The notes: generated by a model from the sequence alone, not told the origin. A stretch of DNA of 64,000 nt from an uncultured Bacteroidales bacterium (GCA_900316525.1 ONDF01000012.1:32422-96421); one strand, 5' to 3'. Positions 33,801-42,579 are shown, counted from the stretch's first letter. Numbers and translations are program-made.

Positions 33801-34565
33801 CCAGTAGAGGATGCCTTCCTGCTGGGTGGCGATCCAGACGCCGCCCTGCGGGTCCGCGTAGATCTTGGAGATGTCCGTATGGGGATAGACCGGCTTCCCG
33901 TCGATGCGGTCCAGCCGCGGCAAGCGGTAGGAAGAGCCGTCCTTGTACAGGATCCGGACGCCGGAGCGGGCGGTTCCGATCCAAAGGTTGTCCTCCTTGT
34001 CCACGGCGATGGAGGTGAACAGGTCGTCGCTGCCGACGGGAATCGTCTCCCGTTCGGTCAATTGTCCCGTCTTGGGATGATACAGGATGATGTGCTTGTC
34101 CGACATGAACCAGCGGCGGCCGTCAGAGGATTCCGCCGTCTCGGTCCGGCTGGAGAGATCCTCCGGGAAGAGGCCGGCCGGTTCTCCATCATCCGGCGCT
34201 GCAGGCTGCGGAACATCGTAGAGGAACGTCTGCGTCGCCCGGTCAAAAGCCCAGGAACGGTCTCGCGTATGCAGGAGGACCCGGTCCGTTTCCGGATCAT
34301 AGGCGAGCCGGTTCTGCCCGCTGTACTCCGCGTAGGGAACCCGGACGGGGTCCCAGCGGTAGTTGCGGCAGGCGGCGCCGTCGAAAAAGCACAGGTAGGA
34401 GGTCGTCTGGATACACATCAGGCCGTCGGGCAGCATCAGCATATCCCGGACATTGTTCTCGGGGAGGCCGCCCGATGCGTCCAGCATCCGGAACTCGTAC
34501 TGCGGTTGCGCCCGCAGGAGCGCGCAGACAAAAATTACGGCCGATATGAGGGCAAAACGTCTCAT
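30870..34565 (-). CDS. Hybrid two-component system regulator (HTCS)
   Basis: This 1231-residue protein combines sensor and regulator. A signal peptide (1-19) precedes a periplasmic sensor of beta-propeller repeats and a Y_Y_Y domain to about 680. A transmembrane segment follows near 698, then HisKA with NISHELRTPLSL near 743 (phospho-His) and a HATPase with GIGIPAADLPQVFDRF and GSGIGLSL. The receiver has Asp in IVVTDVMMPNMNG near 1031, and an AraC HTH ends the protein. HTCS proteins sense oligosaccharides and switch on PULs. No susCD pair is adjacent, so its target may be the carboxylesterase and GH2 region or a distant locus. A -7 box TAACTTTA (34580 to 34573) ends 7 nt before the ATG. Confidence 0.95.
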   Translation of the reverse strand: MRRFALISAVIFVCALLRAQPQYEFRMLDASGGLPENNVRDMLMLPDGLMCIQTTSYLCFFDGAACRNYRWDPVRVPYAEYSGQNRLAYDPETDRVLLHTRDRSWAFDRATQTFLYDVPQPAAPDDGEPAGLFPEDLSSRTETAESSDGRRWFMSDKHIILYHPKTGQLTERETIPVGSDDLFTSIAVDKEDNLWIGTARSGVRILYKDGSSYRLPRLDRIDGKPVYPHTDISKIYADPQGGVWIATQQEGILYWHRDIIRIRTVDAQSLSGGAMPDESVKCLAEAPDGSVLVGTIHGLLRYDPGTRRMDIPYPELKDELVISLFVDSRARIWAGTFYNGLYRIDGRQVRHYSYPEPSNVDVSYQHATPNLNCVRLLREDGNGQYWISVYGGVGRFDPETGRIDLLRENHPELARYMVVRDLYLGEEGALVAAGDNGRFLYRPAQDEVAKVDTADAYALTNQILQDAAGRVWLAESDGLYIRDARSGNRRLLQSGMVMAVSEDAAGNIWASSTNSLIRLSFAPDGTVSRTDYGQSDGVDCGAFFQNSVLRHSDGHLYFGGAAGFCIIDPEAMVLSDYGIPPMISSFKVEGAERSADNVVLKYNEASLDISFTNLNYANPTHTTYRYRLEGFDKEWHTVTSQPMGTVGYTFLEPGKYTFRVQAANNGTDWSPETALPIEIKPPFWRTTWAYALYALLIAGILFSVIRFFYMREKRRMADQAAEEQRRQEEELNQMKFRFFTNISHELRTPLSLIILPLESLMKEKEGTEEYSRLDTMHRNAKSLLDLVNHLLDFRKVEMGGEKIRLRSGNFSDFVAGVLDAFQDAAAKKDIGLVLTDTSSNPMMAFDSSMMQKVVNNLLSNALKFTPAGGSVEVRLSDAPDRKVLLEVSDTGIGIPAADLPQVFDRFYRSSNAGTELGSGIGLSLVRQYVEMHQGTVSVQSEEGNGTTFKVLLPTDLEESASEGTEEAAAAEPVSTPETAGTRKRIFVVDDNADFRNYLCEELSRDYSVSSAADGEECLRKLPSVRPDIVVTDVMMPNMNGFELTRRIKEDVDTSHIAVILLSARMSEDIRTEGYECGADSYLTKPFKMDMLQVRIKNLLDEREKRIRSFSGTAEVSPMHVTVATVDQKLMARITEKLEENLDNTEYSVEELASDVGMHRMNLYRKIQSLYGMTPSEFIRTMRLKRAAQLLTDDPNLSVTEVADMVGFNTPKYFTRYFKEMFGVLPSQYNKG

Positions 34566-34603
34566 TCGGCCGTAAAGTTAGTCAAAAATCGCCGGAAAAG
34601 GAA

Positions 34604-36169
34604 CTACTTCTCCTCCTTCGGAGGCTGCGGGGGCCAGTTGAAGCGCTCGCCGAGGACGGGATCGCCCATCGCGGAGGCTTCGTTGTCGGCCTCGTCCAGC
34701 TTGAAGACCATGAACTTCGGGTTCTCCTTGGTGTAAGGGGTCCATTCGCCGCCTTCCGGGCCGTTCGGGTCGCCGTACTTGCAGAAGTTGGCCCAGTAGG
34801 TCACTTCCTTCTCGGCGAGATCCCAGTCGCCCTTCGTCCAGGGACGCCAGCAATGCTTCAGGGACTTGAACACGTACCAGAGGTCGGAGGAGTGGAAAGC
34901 GCCCTTGAGGACATACACCTTCTGGCTGCCGTCGTCCGGGAGCGGACGGGCGAACTGGTAGGCGTAGCACTTGCCGCCCTTCTCCTGACGGTTCAGCGCG
35001 AAGTTCGCGATGCCTTCGGTCATGTTGCCCATGTCATCCTTGGTGAAGCCCATCATGTACGGGACATCCGCCAGGGAACCGTCGATGGCCGCCTCGTCGA
35101 AGGACTTCAGGGAGACATAGCCGTCCACGATCGGGGCGCCCGTGAGGGCGGGACCGGCGCCGAACATGCCGTTGCCGCCGCTGAAGCCGTTCGCGCCGGC
35201 ATAGATGGTGCTGAGGGCGTAGATGGTCTCGGTGCCGGCGGCGCGCATCTTCTGCAGGTCGGTCAGGCCGGCCCAGTCGAGGATCTTCTTGTTGTTGTTC
35301 TGGATATCTTCCAGGGTGAGCGGGCCGAAGTTCATCGGCGGGCGGGCCGTGGCGGGACGGGCGTTCGCAGGAGCCGCAGGCGCCGCAGCCGGACGACGGC
35401 CGCCGCCCATGCCGCCCATGCCGCCGGCGCTCATGATGACCGCCTTATTGAACAGGCCGCGGGCGAGCGGGGACTCGACCAGGGTGCGGACGGCGCCGCC
35501 GCCGGCGCTCTGGCCGAAGATCATCACGTTGTCGGGATCACCGCCGAACTGGGCGATGTTCTCCTTGACCCACTTCAGGCCCTGGATCATGTCCAGGACA
35601 CCGTAGTTGCCGGACACGCCGTGCGGGCTCTCGGCCGCCAGCTCGGGATGGGCCAGGAAGCCGAAGACGCCGAGGCGGTAGTTGATGGACACGAGGACCA
35701 CGCCGTGGTTGGCGAACTCTTCCCCGTCGAACTCGGGCTCGGAGCCCCAGCCTTCGCGGTAGCCGCCGCCATGGATCCAGTAAGCGACCGGGAGTTTCTC
35801 GCCGGGCTTGCCGGCCGCCGTCGTCCAGACGTTCAGGTACAGGCAGTCCTCACTGCACTGGGCCTCCTCGCCATAGCCCCACTCGGTGAAATAGCCGCCG
35901 GGATAGTGGACGGCCTGGTAGCCGGGATGGCCGAACCGGTCCGCGTGCAGCACACCGTCCCACGCGACGACGGGCTGCGGCTCTTTCCAGCGGAGGTCGC
36001 CGATCGGCGGCGCGGCGTAAGGGATGCCTTTGTACGCGAGGACACCGGGAATGTCCGTCGCAACACCCTGGACCTGACCACCCGTGATGGTCAGCACAGG
36101 AACCTTCGTTTCCGTCTTGCACGCGGCAAGAAGCAGGGCCGCAAGGGCCAGGAAATAGAGTTTCTTCAT
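34604..36169 (-). CDS. Type-B carboxylesterase, lipoprotein
   Basis: This 521-residue COesterase-family lipoprotein (signal ending LLAAC) starts at MKKLYFL; the upstream ATG at 36196 lacks a signal peptide. The oxyanion hole HGGGYREG, nucleophile elbow GQSAGGGAV (Ser near 219), acid region and catalytic His in GAFHSSDLWYVF are present. An unusual Gly/Met/Arg/Pro/Ala-rich insert of about 30 residues follows SAGGMGGMGGG. A -7 box TAACTTTG lies at 36220 to 36213. Likely removes acyl or aromatic esters from plant polysaccharides in the periplasm or on the surface. It is upstream of the HTCS gene in the same direction. Confidence 0.88.
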   Translation of the reverse strand: MKKLYFLALAALLLAACKTETKVPVLTITGGQVQGVATDIPGVLAYKGIPYAAPPIGDLRWKEPQPVVAWDGVLHADRFGHPGYQAVHYPGGYFTEWGYGEEAQCSEDCLYLNVWTTAAGKPGEKLPVAYWIHGGGYREGWGSEPEFDGEEFANHGVVLVSINYRLGVFGFLAHPELAAESPHGVSGNYGVLDMIQGLKWVKENIAQFGGDPDNVMIFGQSAGGGAVRTLVESPLARGLFNKAVIMSAGGMGGMGGGRRPAAAPAAPANARPATARPPMNFGPLTLEDIQNNNKKILDWAGLTDLQKMRAAGTETIYALSTIYAGANGFSGGNGMFGAGPALTGAPIVDGYVSLKSFDEAAIDGSLADVPYMMGFTKDDMGNMTEGIANFALNRQEKGGKCYAYQFARPLPDDGSQKVYVLKGAFHSSDLWYVFKSLKHCWRPWTKGDWDLAEKEVTYWANFCKYGDPNGPEGGEWTPYTKENPKFMVFKLDEADNEASAMGDPVLGERFNWPPQPPKEEK

Positions 36170-36382
36170 ATCAGATGAGGTTTGGTTTTGTGTCAAATTA
36201 TCTTGCTTGTAGCAAAGTTACACAACAATCCCCCCTTGATTTTATATAATCGCACCAAATCCTTTCAAATTCTCTTCATGTTTTGGTGGATACTCCCTAA
36301 AAATGTACTTTTTTAAAAATGTCCACCATCTTTTCTAATTTTTTACCTATTTTTGTTTGCAGATAACCAATACCACACCACT
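36170..36382. promoter_or_regulatory. AT-rich divergent intergenic region
   Basis: This region holds the minus-strand -7 box TAACTTTG (36220 to 36213) for the carboxylesterase and the plus-strand -7 box TATTTTTG (36348-36355) for the secreted protein at 36383. No operator-like palindrome was seen. Confidence 0.55.
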
Positions 36383-36952
36383 ATGAAAAGAATCGTCCTC
36401 TTCCTGATGACCCTGGGCATCTGCTGCTGGGCCGGGGCGCAGGAGCATCTTAAGTTCAAGAACATCCCGATCGACGGTCCCGAGAAAGCCTTTGTCGAGG
36501 CCCTCTGCCAAAATGAATTCCACCTGGTGAATGACGGCCAGTTCGGCGCCGCGCTGCGCGGCCGTTTCACGGGCAAGACTGTGGACGTCTTCGTCATACC
36601 CACCAGCGAAGGGACGACAAGCCGCGTAGCGGTGAACTACCCCTCGCCCGATAACTGGGGCAGCCTCCGGCTGGACTTTTACACGCTCCTCCGGAGCCTC
36701 TCCTTCAAGTACGGAGAGCCGGTGGAGATGACGCAGGAATTCCAGCTCCCCTTCTCCGACGGGGACGGACGCGAACTGGAAGCGCTCCGCCGGGGCCGGG
36801 CCCGCTGGTACGCCCGCTTCGTATCTCCGGAAGGCACGATTCACCTCGTGATCGCCAACAACCCGATGACCCAGCAGCCGGCCATCAACCTCCTCTACGA
36901 GGACGCGATCAACTGCCGCCGCCAGGACGAGCTCAACAGCCAGGACCTGTAG
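36383..36952 (+). CDS. Small secreted protein of unknown function
   Basis: This 189-residue protein has a signal peptide (MKRIVLFLMTLGICCWAGAQ) and a mixed alpha/beta body without a family I recognise. The ATG at 36383 begins the signal peptide and lies 27 nt after a -7 box. It is monocistronic: a strong terminator follows. The PSPDNWGSLRLDFYTLLRSLSFKYGEP segment is amphipathic and could be a helical face. Context (carboxylesterase, GH2) does not fix a role. Confidence 0.7.
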   Translation: MKRIVLFLMTLGICCWAGAQEHLKFKNIPIDGPEKAFVEALCQNEFHLVNDGQFGAALRGRFTGKTVDVFVIPTSEGTTSRVAVNYPSPDNWGSLRLDFYTLLRSLSFKYGEPVEMTQEFQLPFSDGDGRELEALRRGRARWYARFVSPEGTIHLVIANNPMTQQPAINLLYEDAINCRRQDELNSQDL

Positions 36953-36977
36953 TCCCAGCCACCGCCGCATGGATTTT

Positions 36978-37011
36978 ACCGGGAAAGACGTTGTCTTCCC
37001 CGGTTTTTTTT
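36978..37011 (+). terminator. Rho-independent terminator
   Basis: A 12-bp stem ACCGGGAAAGAC/GTCTTCCCCGGT with one mismatch and a 3-nt loop is followed by eight T. Confidence 0.85.
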
Positions 37012-37057
37012 GGCGGACCCGTCAAGTTTTCGTAACTTTCGTGATTGGAAACAAAGG

Positions 37058-39112
37058 ATGAAGCCGATGAAATACCTGTTGCCGGGCCTCGTGGCCCTTT
37101 CCCTCCTCGCCGCCTGCGGCGTGACACCCCAAACCGACTTGACAGACTGGCAGTTCTCCAAGGACGGGGACCAGTGGGAAGCCGTCACGGTTCCCCACTC
37201 CTACAACGCCCTAGACGGCCCCACGCAGAAGTATTACCGCGGCAAGGCCCATTACCGCCGGGAAGTCTCCTTCCCCTCCGGAAAGAACGCCTTCCTGCTC
37301 TTCGAGGGCGCGGCCCAGGCGGCGGAAGTCTACCTGGACGGCACGCTCCTGAAAGCCCATAAGGGCGGCTACACGCCCTTCGTCGTGCCCCTTCCGCACA
37401 GCGGCCAGGTGGAAGTCGTCTGCGACAACACGGAGGACATCGAGATGATCCCCGTCAGTTCCGACTTCAACAAGAACGGCGGCCTGCACAATCCCGTCCG
37501 CCTGCTGGTGTATGGCGATCTGTTCTTCTCCCCGGAGGAGTTCGGGCCGTACCGTCTCCATGTCGTTCAGCAGGAAGTGACTGACGACAAGGCCGTCGCA
37601 GAGGTCCGCGCCTATATCCGGAATACCGGGAAAGACCGGTCGGAGGACGTGACGACGCTGCTCAAGGACGCCACGGGGAAAGTGGTCGCGAAAGAGACCG
37701 CCCGCATCGACCTTCCCGCCGGCGCCGGCCAGGCGTTTGCCACGGCCCTGACCCTGGACAACCCGCACCTCTGGAACGGCGTCCCGGACCCGTACCTTTA
37801 TACGGTCGAAATCCAGGTCGGCAAGGACGTCGCCTGCACAGAGGTCGGCTTCCGCTATTTCAGCGTCGACAAGGAGAAAGGATTCAGCCTCAACGGGAAA
37901 CCTTACCCGCTCCGAGGCGTGTCCATGCACCAGGACATGGCCGGGAAGGCCTCGGCCCTCACCAAGGAGGACATCGCGAACGATTACGCGATCGTCAAGG
38001 AACTCGGCTGCAACTTCCTCCGGCTCGCGCACTACCCGCACAACGACGAGGAATTCCGTCTGTGCGACCGCATGGGCATCATCGTCCAGACCGAGATTCC
38101 ATGGGTCAACATCTGCGGCACGAACGCCTCCGAGGCCTATTTCGACAACATCCACCAGCAGATGCGGGAGATGGTCACGAGCCTGTACAACCACCCGTCC
38201 ATCTGCTTCTGGGGCATGTGGAACGAGCTGGACAGCTGGGGCAACCGCCCGAACTACCAGGGCTGGCTGGACACGGACCGCGTGGTGGCGGAGACCGCCC
38301 GGCTGTATGACTATGCGAAGTCGCTGGATCCCACCCGCCTGGTGGGCCTGACGGACGATTCCGTCTTCGAGCGCGACCGCTACACCGAGCTCAAGGCCGA
38401 CTACTTCTCCGAGAACCGCTACCACGGCTGGTACTACAATTACGGCGATTTCAGCGGCCTCACCGCGGACATGACCAAGATCCGCGACGTCATGGGTCCG
38501 GCCAACATCTCTGAATACGGCGTGGGCATCAACCCTTACTGCGAGACCTGGGACGAGAGCGCCGTCCGCCGCGACCGCACCGACTCCCTCCACTTCGAAG
38601 CCTACGGAAACCGTTCCCACGAGGCGCACGCGCAGCAGATCGCCGAGATGCCGTGGCTGAACTTCACCTCCCTCTGGATCCTGTTCGACTTCCCGGTCGC
38701 CGACCGGCACGAGGGCTTCGTGGACTCGGAGGACGGCGTGAACTTCGTCGTGAATCCCGCCCGGATGTACATGAATGACAAGGGGCTCATCACCCGGGAC
38801 CGCCAGACGAAAAAGGACGTGTTCTACCTGTACAAGGCCTGGTGGAACCAGGAAGTAAAAACCGTCTATATCACGGAGAGAAGGCTGCATTACCGTCCTG
38901 CGAATCAGCAGTTTACGCTTACCGTCTATGCCAACGCCCCGAGCCTCACGCTGTACCGCGACGGCGAGAAGGTCGCCGAGCTGGCCGCCACCGGCGAGCC
39001 CACCGGCGTCATCTGGAAATTCAACGGCGTGACCATGGGCGCGGGAGACACCGCCTTCAAGGTCGTCTCCCCCGACGGCACCGCGGACGAAGTCACCTGG
39101 AAAGTATTGTAA
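37058..39112 (+). CDS. GH2 family glycoside hydrolase, lipoprotein
   Basis: This 684-residue lipoprotein (LLAACG) has the GH2 architecture: jelly-roll sugar-binding domain (about 25-170), Ig-like domain (170-280), TIM barrel (280-580) and a C-terminal Ig-like domain. The acid/base Glu is in GMWNELDSW and the nucleophile in ISEYGVG; LAHYPHNDEEFRLCDRMGI is typical. Beta-galactosidase or beta-glucuronidase are the likely activities. It starts at 37058 (alternative 37067), 17 nt after a TAACTTTC box. A Tat-type phosphoesterase follows after 15 nt, perhaps in the same transcript. Confidence 0.9.
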   Translation: MKPMKYLLPGLVALSLLAACGVTPQTDLTDWQFSKDGDQWEAVTVPHSYNALDGPTQKYYRGKAHYRREVSFPSGKNAFLLFEGAAQAAEVYLDGTLLKAHKGGYTPFVVPLPHSGQVEVVCDNTEDIEMIPVSSDFNKNGGLHNPVRLLVYGDLFFSPEEFGPYRLHVVQQEVTDDKAVAEVRAYIRNTGKDRSEDVTTLLKDATGKVVAKETARIDLPAGAGQAFATALTLDNPHLWNGVPDPYLYTVEIQVGKDVACTEVGFRYFSVDKEKGFSLNGKPYPLRGVSMHQDMAGKASALTKEDIANDYAIVKELGCNFLRLAHYPHNDEEFRLCDRMGIIVQTEIPWVNICGTNASEAYFDNIHQQMREMVTSLYNHPSICFWGMWNELDSWGNRPNYQGWLDTDRVVAETARLYDYAKSLDPTRLVGLTDDSVFERDRYTELKADYFSENRYHGWYYNYGDFSGLTADMTKIRDVMGPANISEYGVGINPYCETWDESAVRRDRTDSLHFEAYGNRSHEAHAQQIAEMPWLNFTSLWILFDFPVADRHEGFVDSEDGVNFVVNPARMYMNDKGLITRDRQTKKDVFYLYKAWWNQEVKTVYITERRLHYRPANQQFTLTVYANAPSLTLYRDGEKVAELAATGEPTGVIWKFNGVTMGAGDTAFKVVSPDGTADEVTWKVL

Positions 39113-39127
39113 CAGAAGCACAACCCG

Positions 39128-40261
39128 ATGGACAGAAGATCATTTTTCAAGTATTCGGCCGGCGCCATGGTGGGGGTATCCCTCCTGGGCCGGGCCACCA
39201 GCGCTTTCGCCCGGGACGAAAGCAGCTATTCCGCCGTCATCCTGGGTGATACCCACTACGATGCGCCGGATCCCGAAAAGTATCATGCGGGCTATACGGA
39301 CCCGAACCCGACCCGGGAAGCGAACCACCGGAAGGAATTCAAGCGCAACGCCGACATGTGGGATTCCCGCTGCCCTTCCCTGGTGAAACGGGCGGCGCGC
39401 CTGGTGGGCGAAGACACCCGCTTCGTCCTGCAGATGGGCGACCTCATCCAGGGCGACACCGCCACGGCGGCCATCCATGCGGCTTTCCTGGCCGACGCCT
39501 ACGAGCTCCTGAAGAAGGAAGTCTCGCCGAACCTCAAGTTCATCACCGTCGCCGGCAACCATGACGTCCGCGGCAATGACGACGCCGTCGCCGCGAAGGC
39601 GTACAAGGACTACATGACGGCCCGCCTCTCGAAGGAGATGGGCAAGCGCATGCAGGACAACAACTTCCTGTTCCCCGCCGGCGACGACTCCTACCTCGTC
39701 GTCGACTTCAATCATCCGGACATGGAACGGATCGAGCAGCTGCTCACCGAATCCGAAGGCGCCCGCCACACGTTCATCGTGGTCCACTGCCCCGTATTCC
39801 CCTATGACAGCGCCTCCTACTGGTGGTGGTTCCTGTTCGGCAGCCGCGACGACAAGCGGGCCGAAGAGCGCCGCCACATCCGCCGGCTGCTGGCCGAGCG
39901 CGAGGCCATCGTCCTGTGCGGCCACACGCACAAGACCGAACTGCTGGACTGGTACGGCGACGGCGGCCGGATCACCCAGATGACGATGTCCAGCGTCTGG
40001 GCCAAGGAGTCCCAGGGCGTCTGGACCGAGAAGGTCTCCTCCCCCGAGGGCTACGGCTCCCAGATGCTGAACGGCCATCCCGAGCTCGGCGAGCCGGGCC
40101 CCGTCCAGGACCTCTTCAACGAGTACCGGCCCGGCGTCCAGCGCTACAGCTGGGCCGATGCGGCCGGCTCCTACAAGCTCCTGGTCAGCCCCAAGGAAGT
40201 CTTCGTGGACTTCTACGCCGGTGACAGCGAGCTCCTTTCCAACCGCTTCCAGCTGCGATAG
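39128..40261 (+). CDS. Calcineurin-like phosphoesterase with twin-arginine signal
   Basis: This 377-residue protein has an N-terminal Tat-like signal (DRRSFFKYSAGAMVG), so it is probably exported folded with its metals bound. The metallophosphoesterase motifs appear in order: GDTHYD near 38, GDLIQGD near 97, GNHDVRG near 140, VVHCPVFPYD near 217 and CGHTHK near 260. The substrate is unknown. It lies between GH2 and a second, membrane-bound phosphoesterase in a closely spaced run. Confidence 0.88.
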   Translation: MDRRSFFKYSAGAMVGVSLLGRATSAFARDESSYSAVILGDTHYDAPDPEKYHAGYTDPNPTREANHRKEFKRNADMWDSRCPSLVKRAARLVGEDTRFVLQMGDLIQGDTATAAIHAAFLADAYELLKKEVSPNLKFITVAGNHDVRGNDDAVAAKAYKDYMTARLSKEMGKRMQDNNFLFPAGDDSYLVVDFNHPDMERIEQLLTESEGARHTFIVVHCPVFPYDSASYWWWFLFGSRDDKRAEERRHIRRLLAEREAIVLCGHTHKTELLDWYGDGGRITQMTMSSVWAKESQGVWTEKVSSPEGYGSQMLNGHPELGEPGPVQDLFNEYRPGVQRYSWADAAGSYKLLVSPKEVFVDFYAGDSELLSNRFQLR

Positions 40262-40263
40262 CC

Positions 40264-41346
40264 GTGCGGGCCGGATTTCTCGCCATCCTTGCGCTCGTCA
40301 TCGCCTTGACGGGTTACGTCTGCTGGCACCTGGGGCGGATTGCGCCGCCCGGGTGGAAGCTGGCTGTAACCGGCCTGTTCCTGCTCTGGATGGCGACGAT
40401 GTTCGCAGGCTTCGCCTTCACGGAGCGCGTCCCCGTCAAGGTGGCGGCCGTCCTCTACGAGGTGGGCAACACCTGGATGATCGCCTTCCTGTATCTGCTT
40501 ATCGTGTTCCTCCTGGCCGATATCGCCTCCCTCTGCCATCTCCTGCCCAAGACGCTCCTGAAGGACAGCGCGGCGGGGTTGCTGGGGGCCGTCGTCATCG
40601 TGGCGCTGGTCATGACGCTGGGCGCCATCCATTATCCGCACAAATACCGCGAGGAACTGACGCTGGAAACGGATAAGCCCCTGGAAAAGCCGCTCACGAT
40701 CGTCCTGGCGAGCGACCTGCACGTCGGCTACCACAACCGACGGGCGGAGCTGGGCCGTTGGGTGGACCTCATCAACGCGGAGAAGCCGGACCTCGTGCTC
40801 ATCGGCGGCGACATCATCGACCGGAGCCTGCGGCCGGTGACAGAAGGCCGCTACGAGGAGGAATTCCGGCGCCTCGAGGCGCCTGTCTGGACCGTCCTCG
40901 GCAATCACGAGACCTATGCCGGCCTGCCGCAGGCGGAACAGTTCTTCGAAGCCGCCGGAATCCGGGTCCTGAAGGACTCCGTGGCCCATTTCAAGGGGGT
41001 CGACGTGATCGGCCGCAAGGACCGCTCCACCCCGGGCCGGGCCGCCCTGCGCGACCTCGCCGACGGCCTGGAAGGCTTCACCCTCGTCCTGGACCACCAG
41101 CCGAGCCACCTGGAAGAAGCGGAAGCGGCGGGCGTCGACTTCCAGTTCAGCGGCCACACCCACCGCGGCCAGGTCTGGCCCGTCTCCTGGGCCACCGACC
41201 TCATGTTCGAGAAATCCTGGGGGCATCACCGCAAAGGGAACACCCGCTATTACATCTCCTCCGGCCTCGGCCTCTGGGGCGCCAAGATCCGCGTCGGCAC
41301 CCGCTCGGAGTACCTGGTCCTGAAACTGAAAGGAAAGAATGACTAA
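40264..41346 (+). CDS. Membrane-anchored metallophosphoesterase (YkuE-like)
   Basis: This 360-residue protein starts at a GTG 2 nt after the previous stop; no nearer ATG would keep the first helix. Four transmembrane segments span about 1-125. The C-terminal phosphoesterase has SDLHVGY, GGDIIDR, GNHETY and SGHTHRGQVWP. Related proteins act on lipid or cell-wall phosphates. It overlaps the next small gene by 8 bp. Confidence 0.87.
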   Translation: MRAGFLAILALVIALTGYVCWHLGRIAPPGWKLAVTGLFLLWMATMFAGFAFTERVPVKVAAVLYEVGNTWMIAFLYLLIVFLLADIASLCHLLPKTLLKDSAAGLLGAVVIVALVMTLGAIHYPHKYREELTLETDKPLEKPLTIVLASDLHVGYHNRRAELGRWVDLINAEKPDLVLIGGDIIDRSLRPVTEGRYEEEFRRLEAPVWTVLGNHETYAGLPQAEQFFEAAGIRVLKDSVAHFKGVDVIGRKDRSTPGRAALRDLADGLEGFTLVLDHQPSHLEEAEAAGVDFQFSGHTHRGQVWPVSWATDLMFEKSWGHHRKGNTRYYISSGLGLWGAKIRVGTRSEYLVLKLKGKND

Positions 41347-41527
41347 GATCCCCTACACCGGCACCAACCAGGCCGAATTCAAGGCGATCCTGGGCGACAA
41401 GGTCCTGGATCCCTACTTCTGCATGGGCCTCACAATCCTGTCCATCCTGACGGACGAAGGTTTCGTGAACGTCCAGGAAGGAGACATCGTCGTCATCGAC
41501 GACGACGGAAGCATCCGAATCGAATAA
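41339..41527 (+). CDS. 62-residue protein of unknown function
   Basis: This short acidic protein overlaps the phosphoesterase gene by 8 bp and precedes the flavodoxin gene by 13 nt, so it is likely translated. It has no signal peptide or membrane segment. The C-terminus (VQEGDIVVIDDDGSIRIE) resembles a beta-hairpin. I do not recognise a family. Confidence 0.65.
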   Translation: MTKIPYTGTNQAEFKAILGDKVLDPYFCMGLTILSILTDEGFVNVQEGDIVVIDDDGSIRIE

Positions 41528-41540
41528 TCAAAAGCATACC

Positions 41541-42086
41541 ATGAACAAAATCCTGATCACCCTCGCCGCCCTGGCATTGACCCTCACCGCCTGCGGCCAG
41601 AACAACAAGAAAGAGATGAAAACCCTCGTCGCCTATTTCTCCGCCACCGGCACCACCGAGGCCGTGGCCCAGGATCTCGCCGAAGTCACCGGCGGCACCC
41701 TCTACGAGATCAAGCCGGAAGTCAAGTACACCGCCGCCGACCTGGACTGGCGCGACAAGGCCTCCCGCAGCTCCGTCGAAATGCAGGACAAGAGCTCCCG
41801 CCCGGCCATCGTGAAAGACCTCAAGGACGCCGACAGCTATGACGTGGTCTACCTCGGCTTCCCGGTCTGGTGGTACACGGCCCCGACCATCATCAACACC
41901 TTCCTCGAGGCCTACGGCTTCGAAGGCAAGACGGTGATCTTCTTCGCGACCTCCGGCGGCAGTTCCATTGACAAGGCCAACAAGGACTTCGCCGAGGCCT
42001 ATCCCGCCATCCACTGGAAAGCCGGCAAGACCCTGAACGGCGCCTCCAAGGCCGACATCAAGGCCTGGGTGGACGGGCTCAAGTAA
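41541..42086 (+). CDS. Flavodoxin-like lipoprotein
   Basis: This 181-residue protein has a lipoprotein signal (LTLTACGQ, Cys near 18) followed by a flavodoxin fold: VAYFSATGTTEAVAQ is the FMN phosphate loop, and GFPVWWYTAPTIINTFLEAY and ATSGGSSI complete the site. Flavodoxins are normally cytoplasmic; an exported version implies periplasmic electron transfer. It is followed by Nim-like and flavin-reductase-like genes. Confidence 0.88.
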   Translation: MNKILITLAALALTLTACGQNNKKEMKTLVAYFSATGTTEAVAQDLAEVTGGTLYEIKPEVKYTAADLDWRDKASRSSVEMQDKSSRPAIVKDLKDADSYDVVYLGFPVWWYTAPTIINTFLEAYGFEGKTVIFFATSGGSSIDKANKDFAEAYPAIHWKAGKTLNGASKADIKAWVDGLK

Positions 42087-42089
42087 GGG

Positions 42090-42569
42090 ATGAAGCCCGT
42101 TTTCCGGCCCATGCGCCGGTCGAAGCAGGCCCTCCCGGAGGAAGAATGCCTCCGGATCCTGGCCTGCGGCTACCGGGGCTTCCTCTCCGTCATCGGCGAT
42201 GGCGGATATCCCTACACCGTGCCCATCAACTTCGTGTTCGAGGACGGGAAACTCTACTTTCACTGCGCCAAGGAAGGCCACAAGCTGGACGCCCTCCGCG
42301 CCTGCGACAAGGCCTGCTTCACGGTCCTGGACGAGCCGGAAAAGGAGCCCGGCGACTGGTGGTATCACGTCAAGAGCGTCATCTGCTTCGGCCGCGTCCG
42401 CATCCTGGCCGATGACGCCGACCGTCTCGCCCGCCTCCGCTCCCTGGGCAGGAAATACTTCCCCGACGGCTACGACACGGAAGCCGACATCGTCAAGAAC
42501 AGCCCCCGCGCCGAAATGCTGGAATTCACCATCGACCACCTGAGCGGCAAGGCCGTCCGGGAGAAATGA
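42090..42569 (+). CDS. Nim-like pyridoxamine-oxidase-fold flavoprotein
   Basis: This 159-residue cytoplasmic protein matches the 5-nitroimidazole reductase (Nim) family: FRPMRRSKQALP at the N-terminus, GDGGYPYTVPINFVFEDGKLYFHCA, and H64 in KEGHKLDALR at the place of the His seen in NimA. It binds FMN and may reduce nitro groups or other electron-poor compounds. Most such homologues are housekeeping and do not prove drug resistance. It lies 3 nt after the flavodoxin gene. Confidence 0.85.
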   Translation: MKPVFRPMRRSKQALPEEECLRILACGYRGFLSVIGDGGYPYTVPINFVFEDGKLYFHCAKEGHKLDALRACDKACFTVLDEPEKEPGDWWYHVKSVICFGRVRILADDADRLARLRSLGRKYFPDGYDTEADIVKNSPRAEMLEFTIDHLSGKAVREK

Positions 42570-42579
42570 ACGAATCAAG

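Noticed and set aside
31092..34736. A 1214-codon open frame on the plus strand
   Set aside because: Antisense to the HTCS gene, whose kinase, receiver and AraC motifs are unmistakable.
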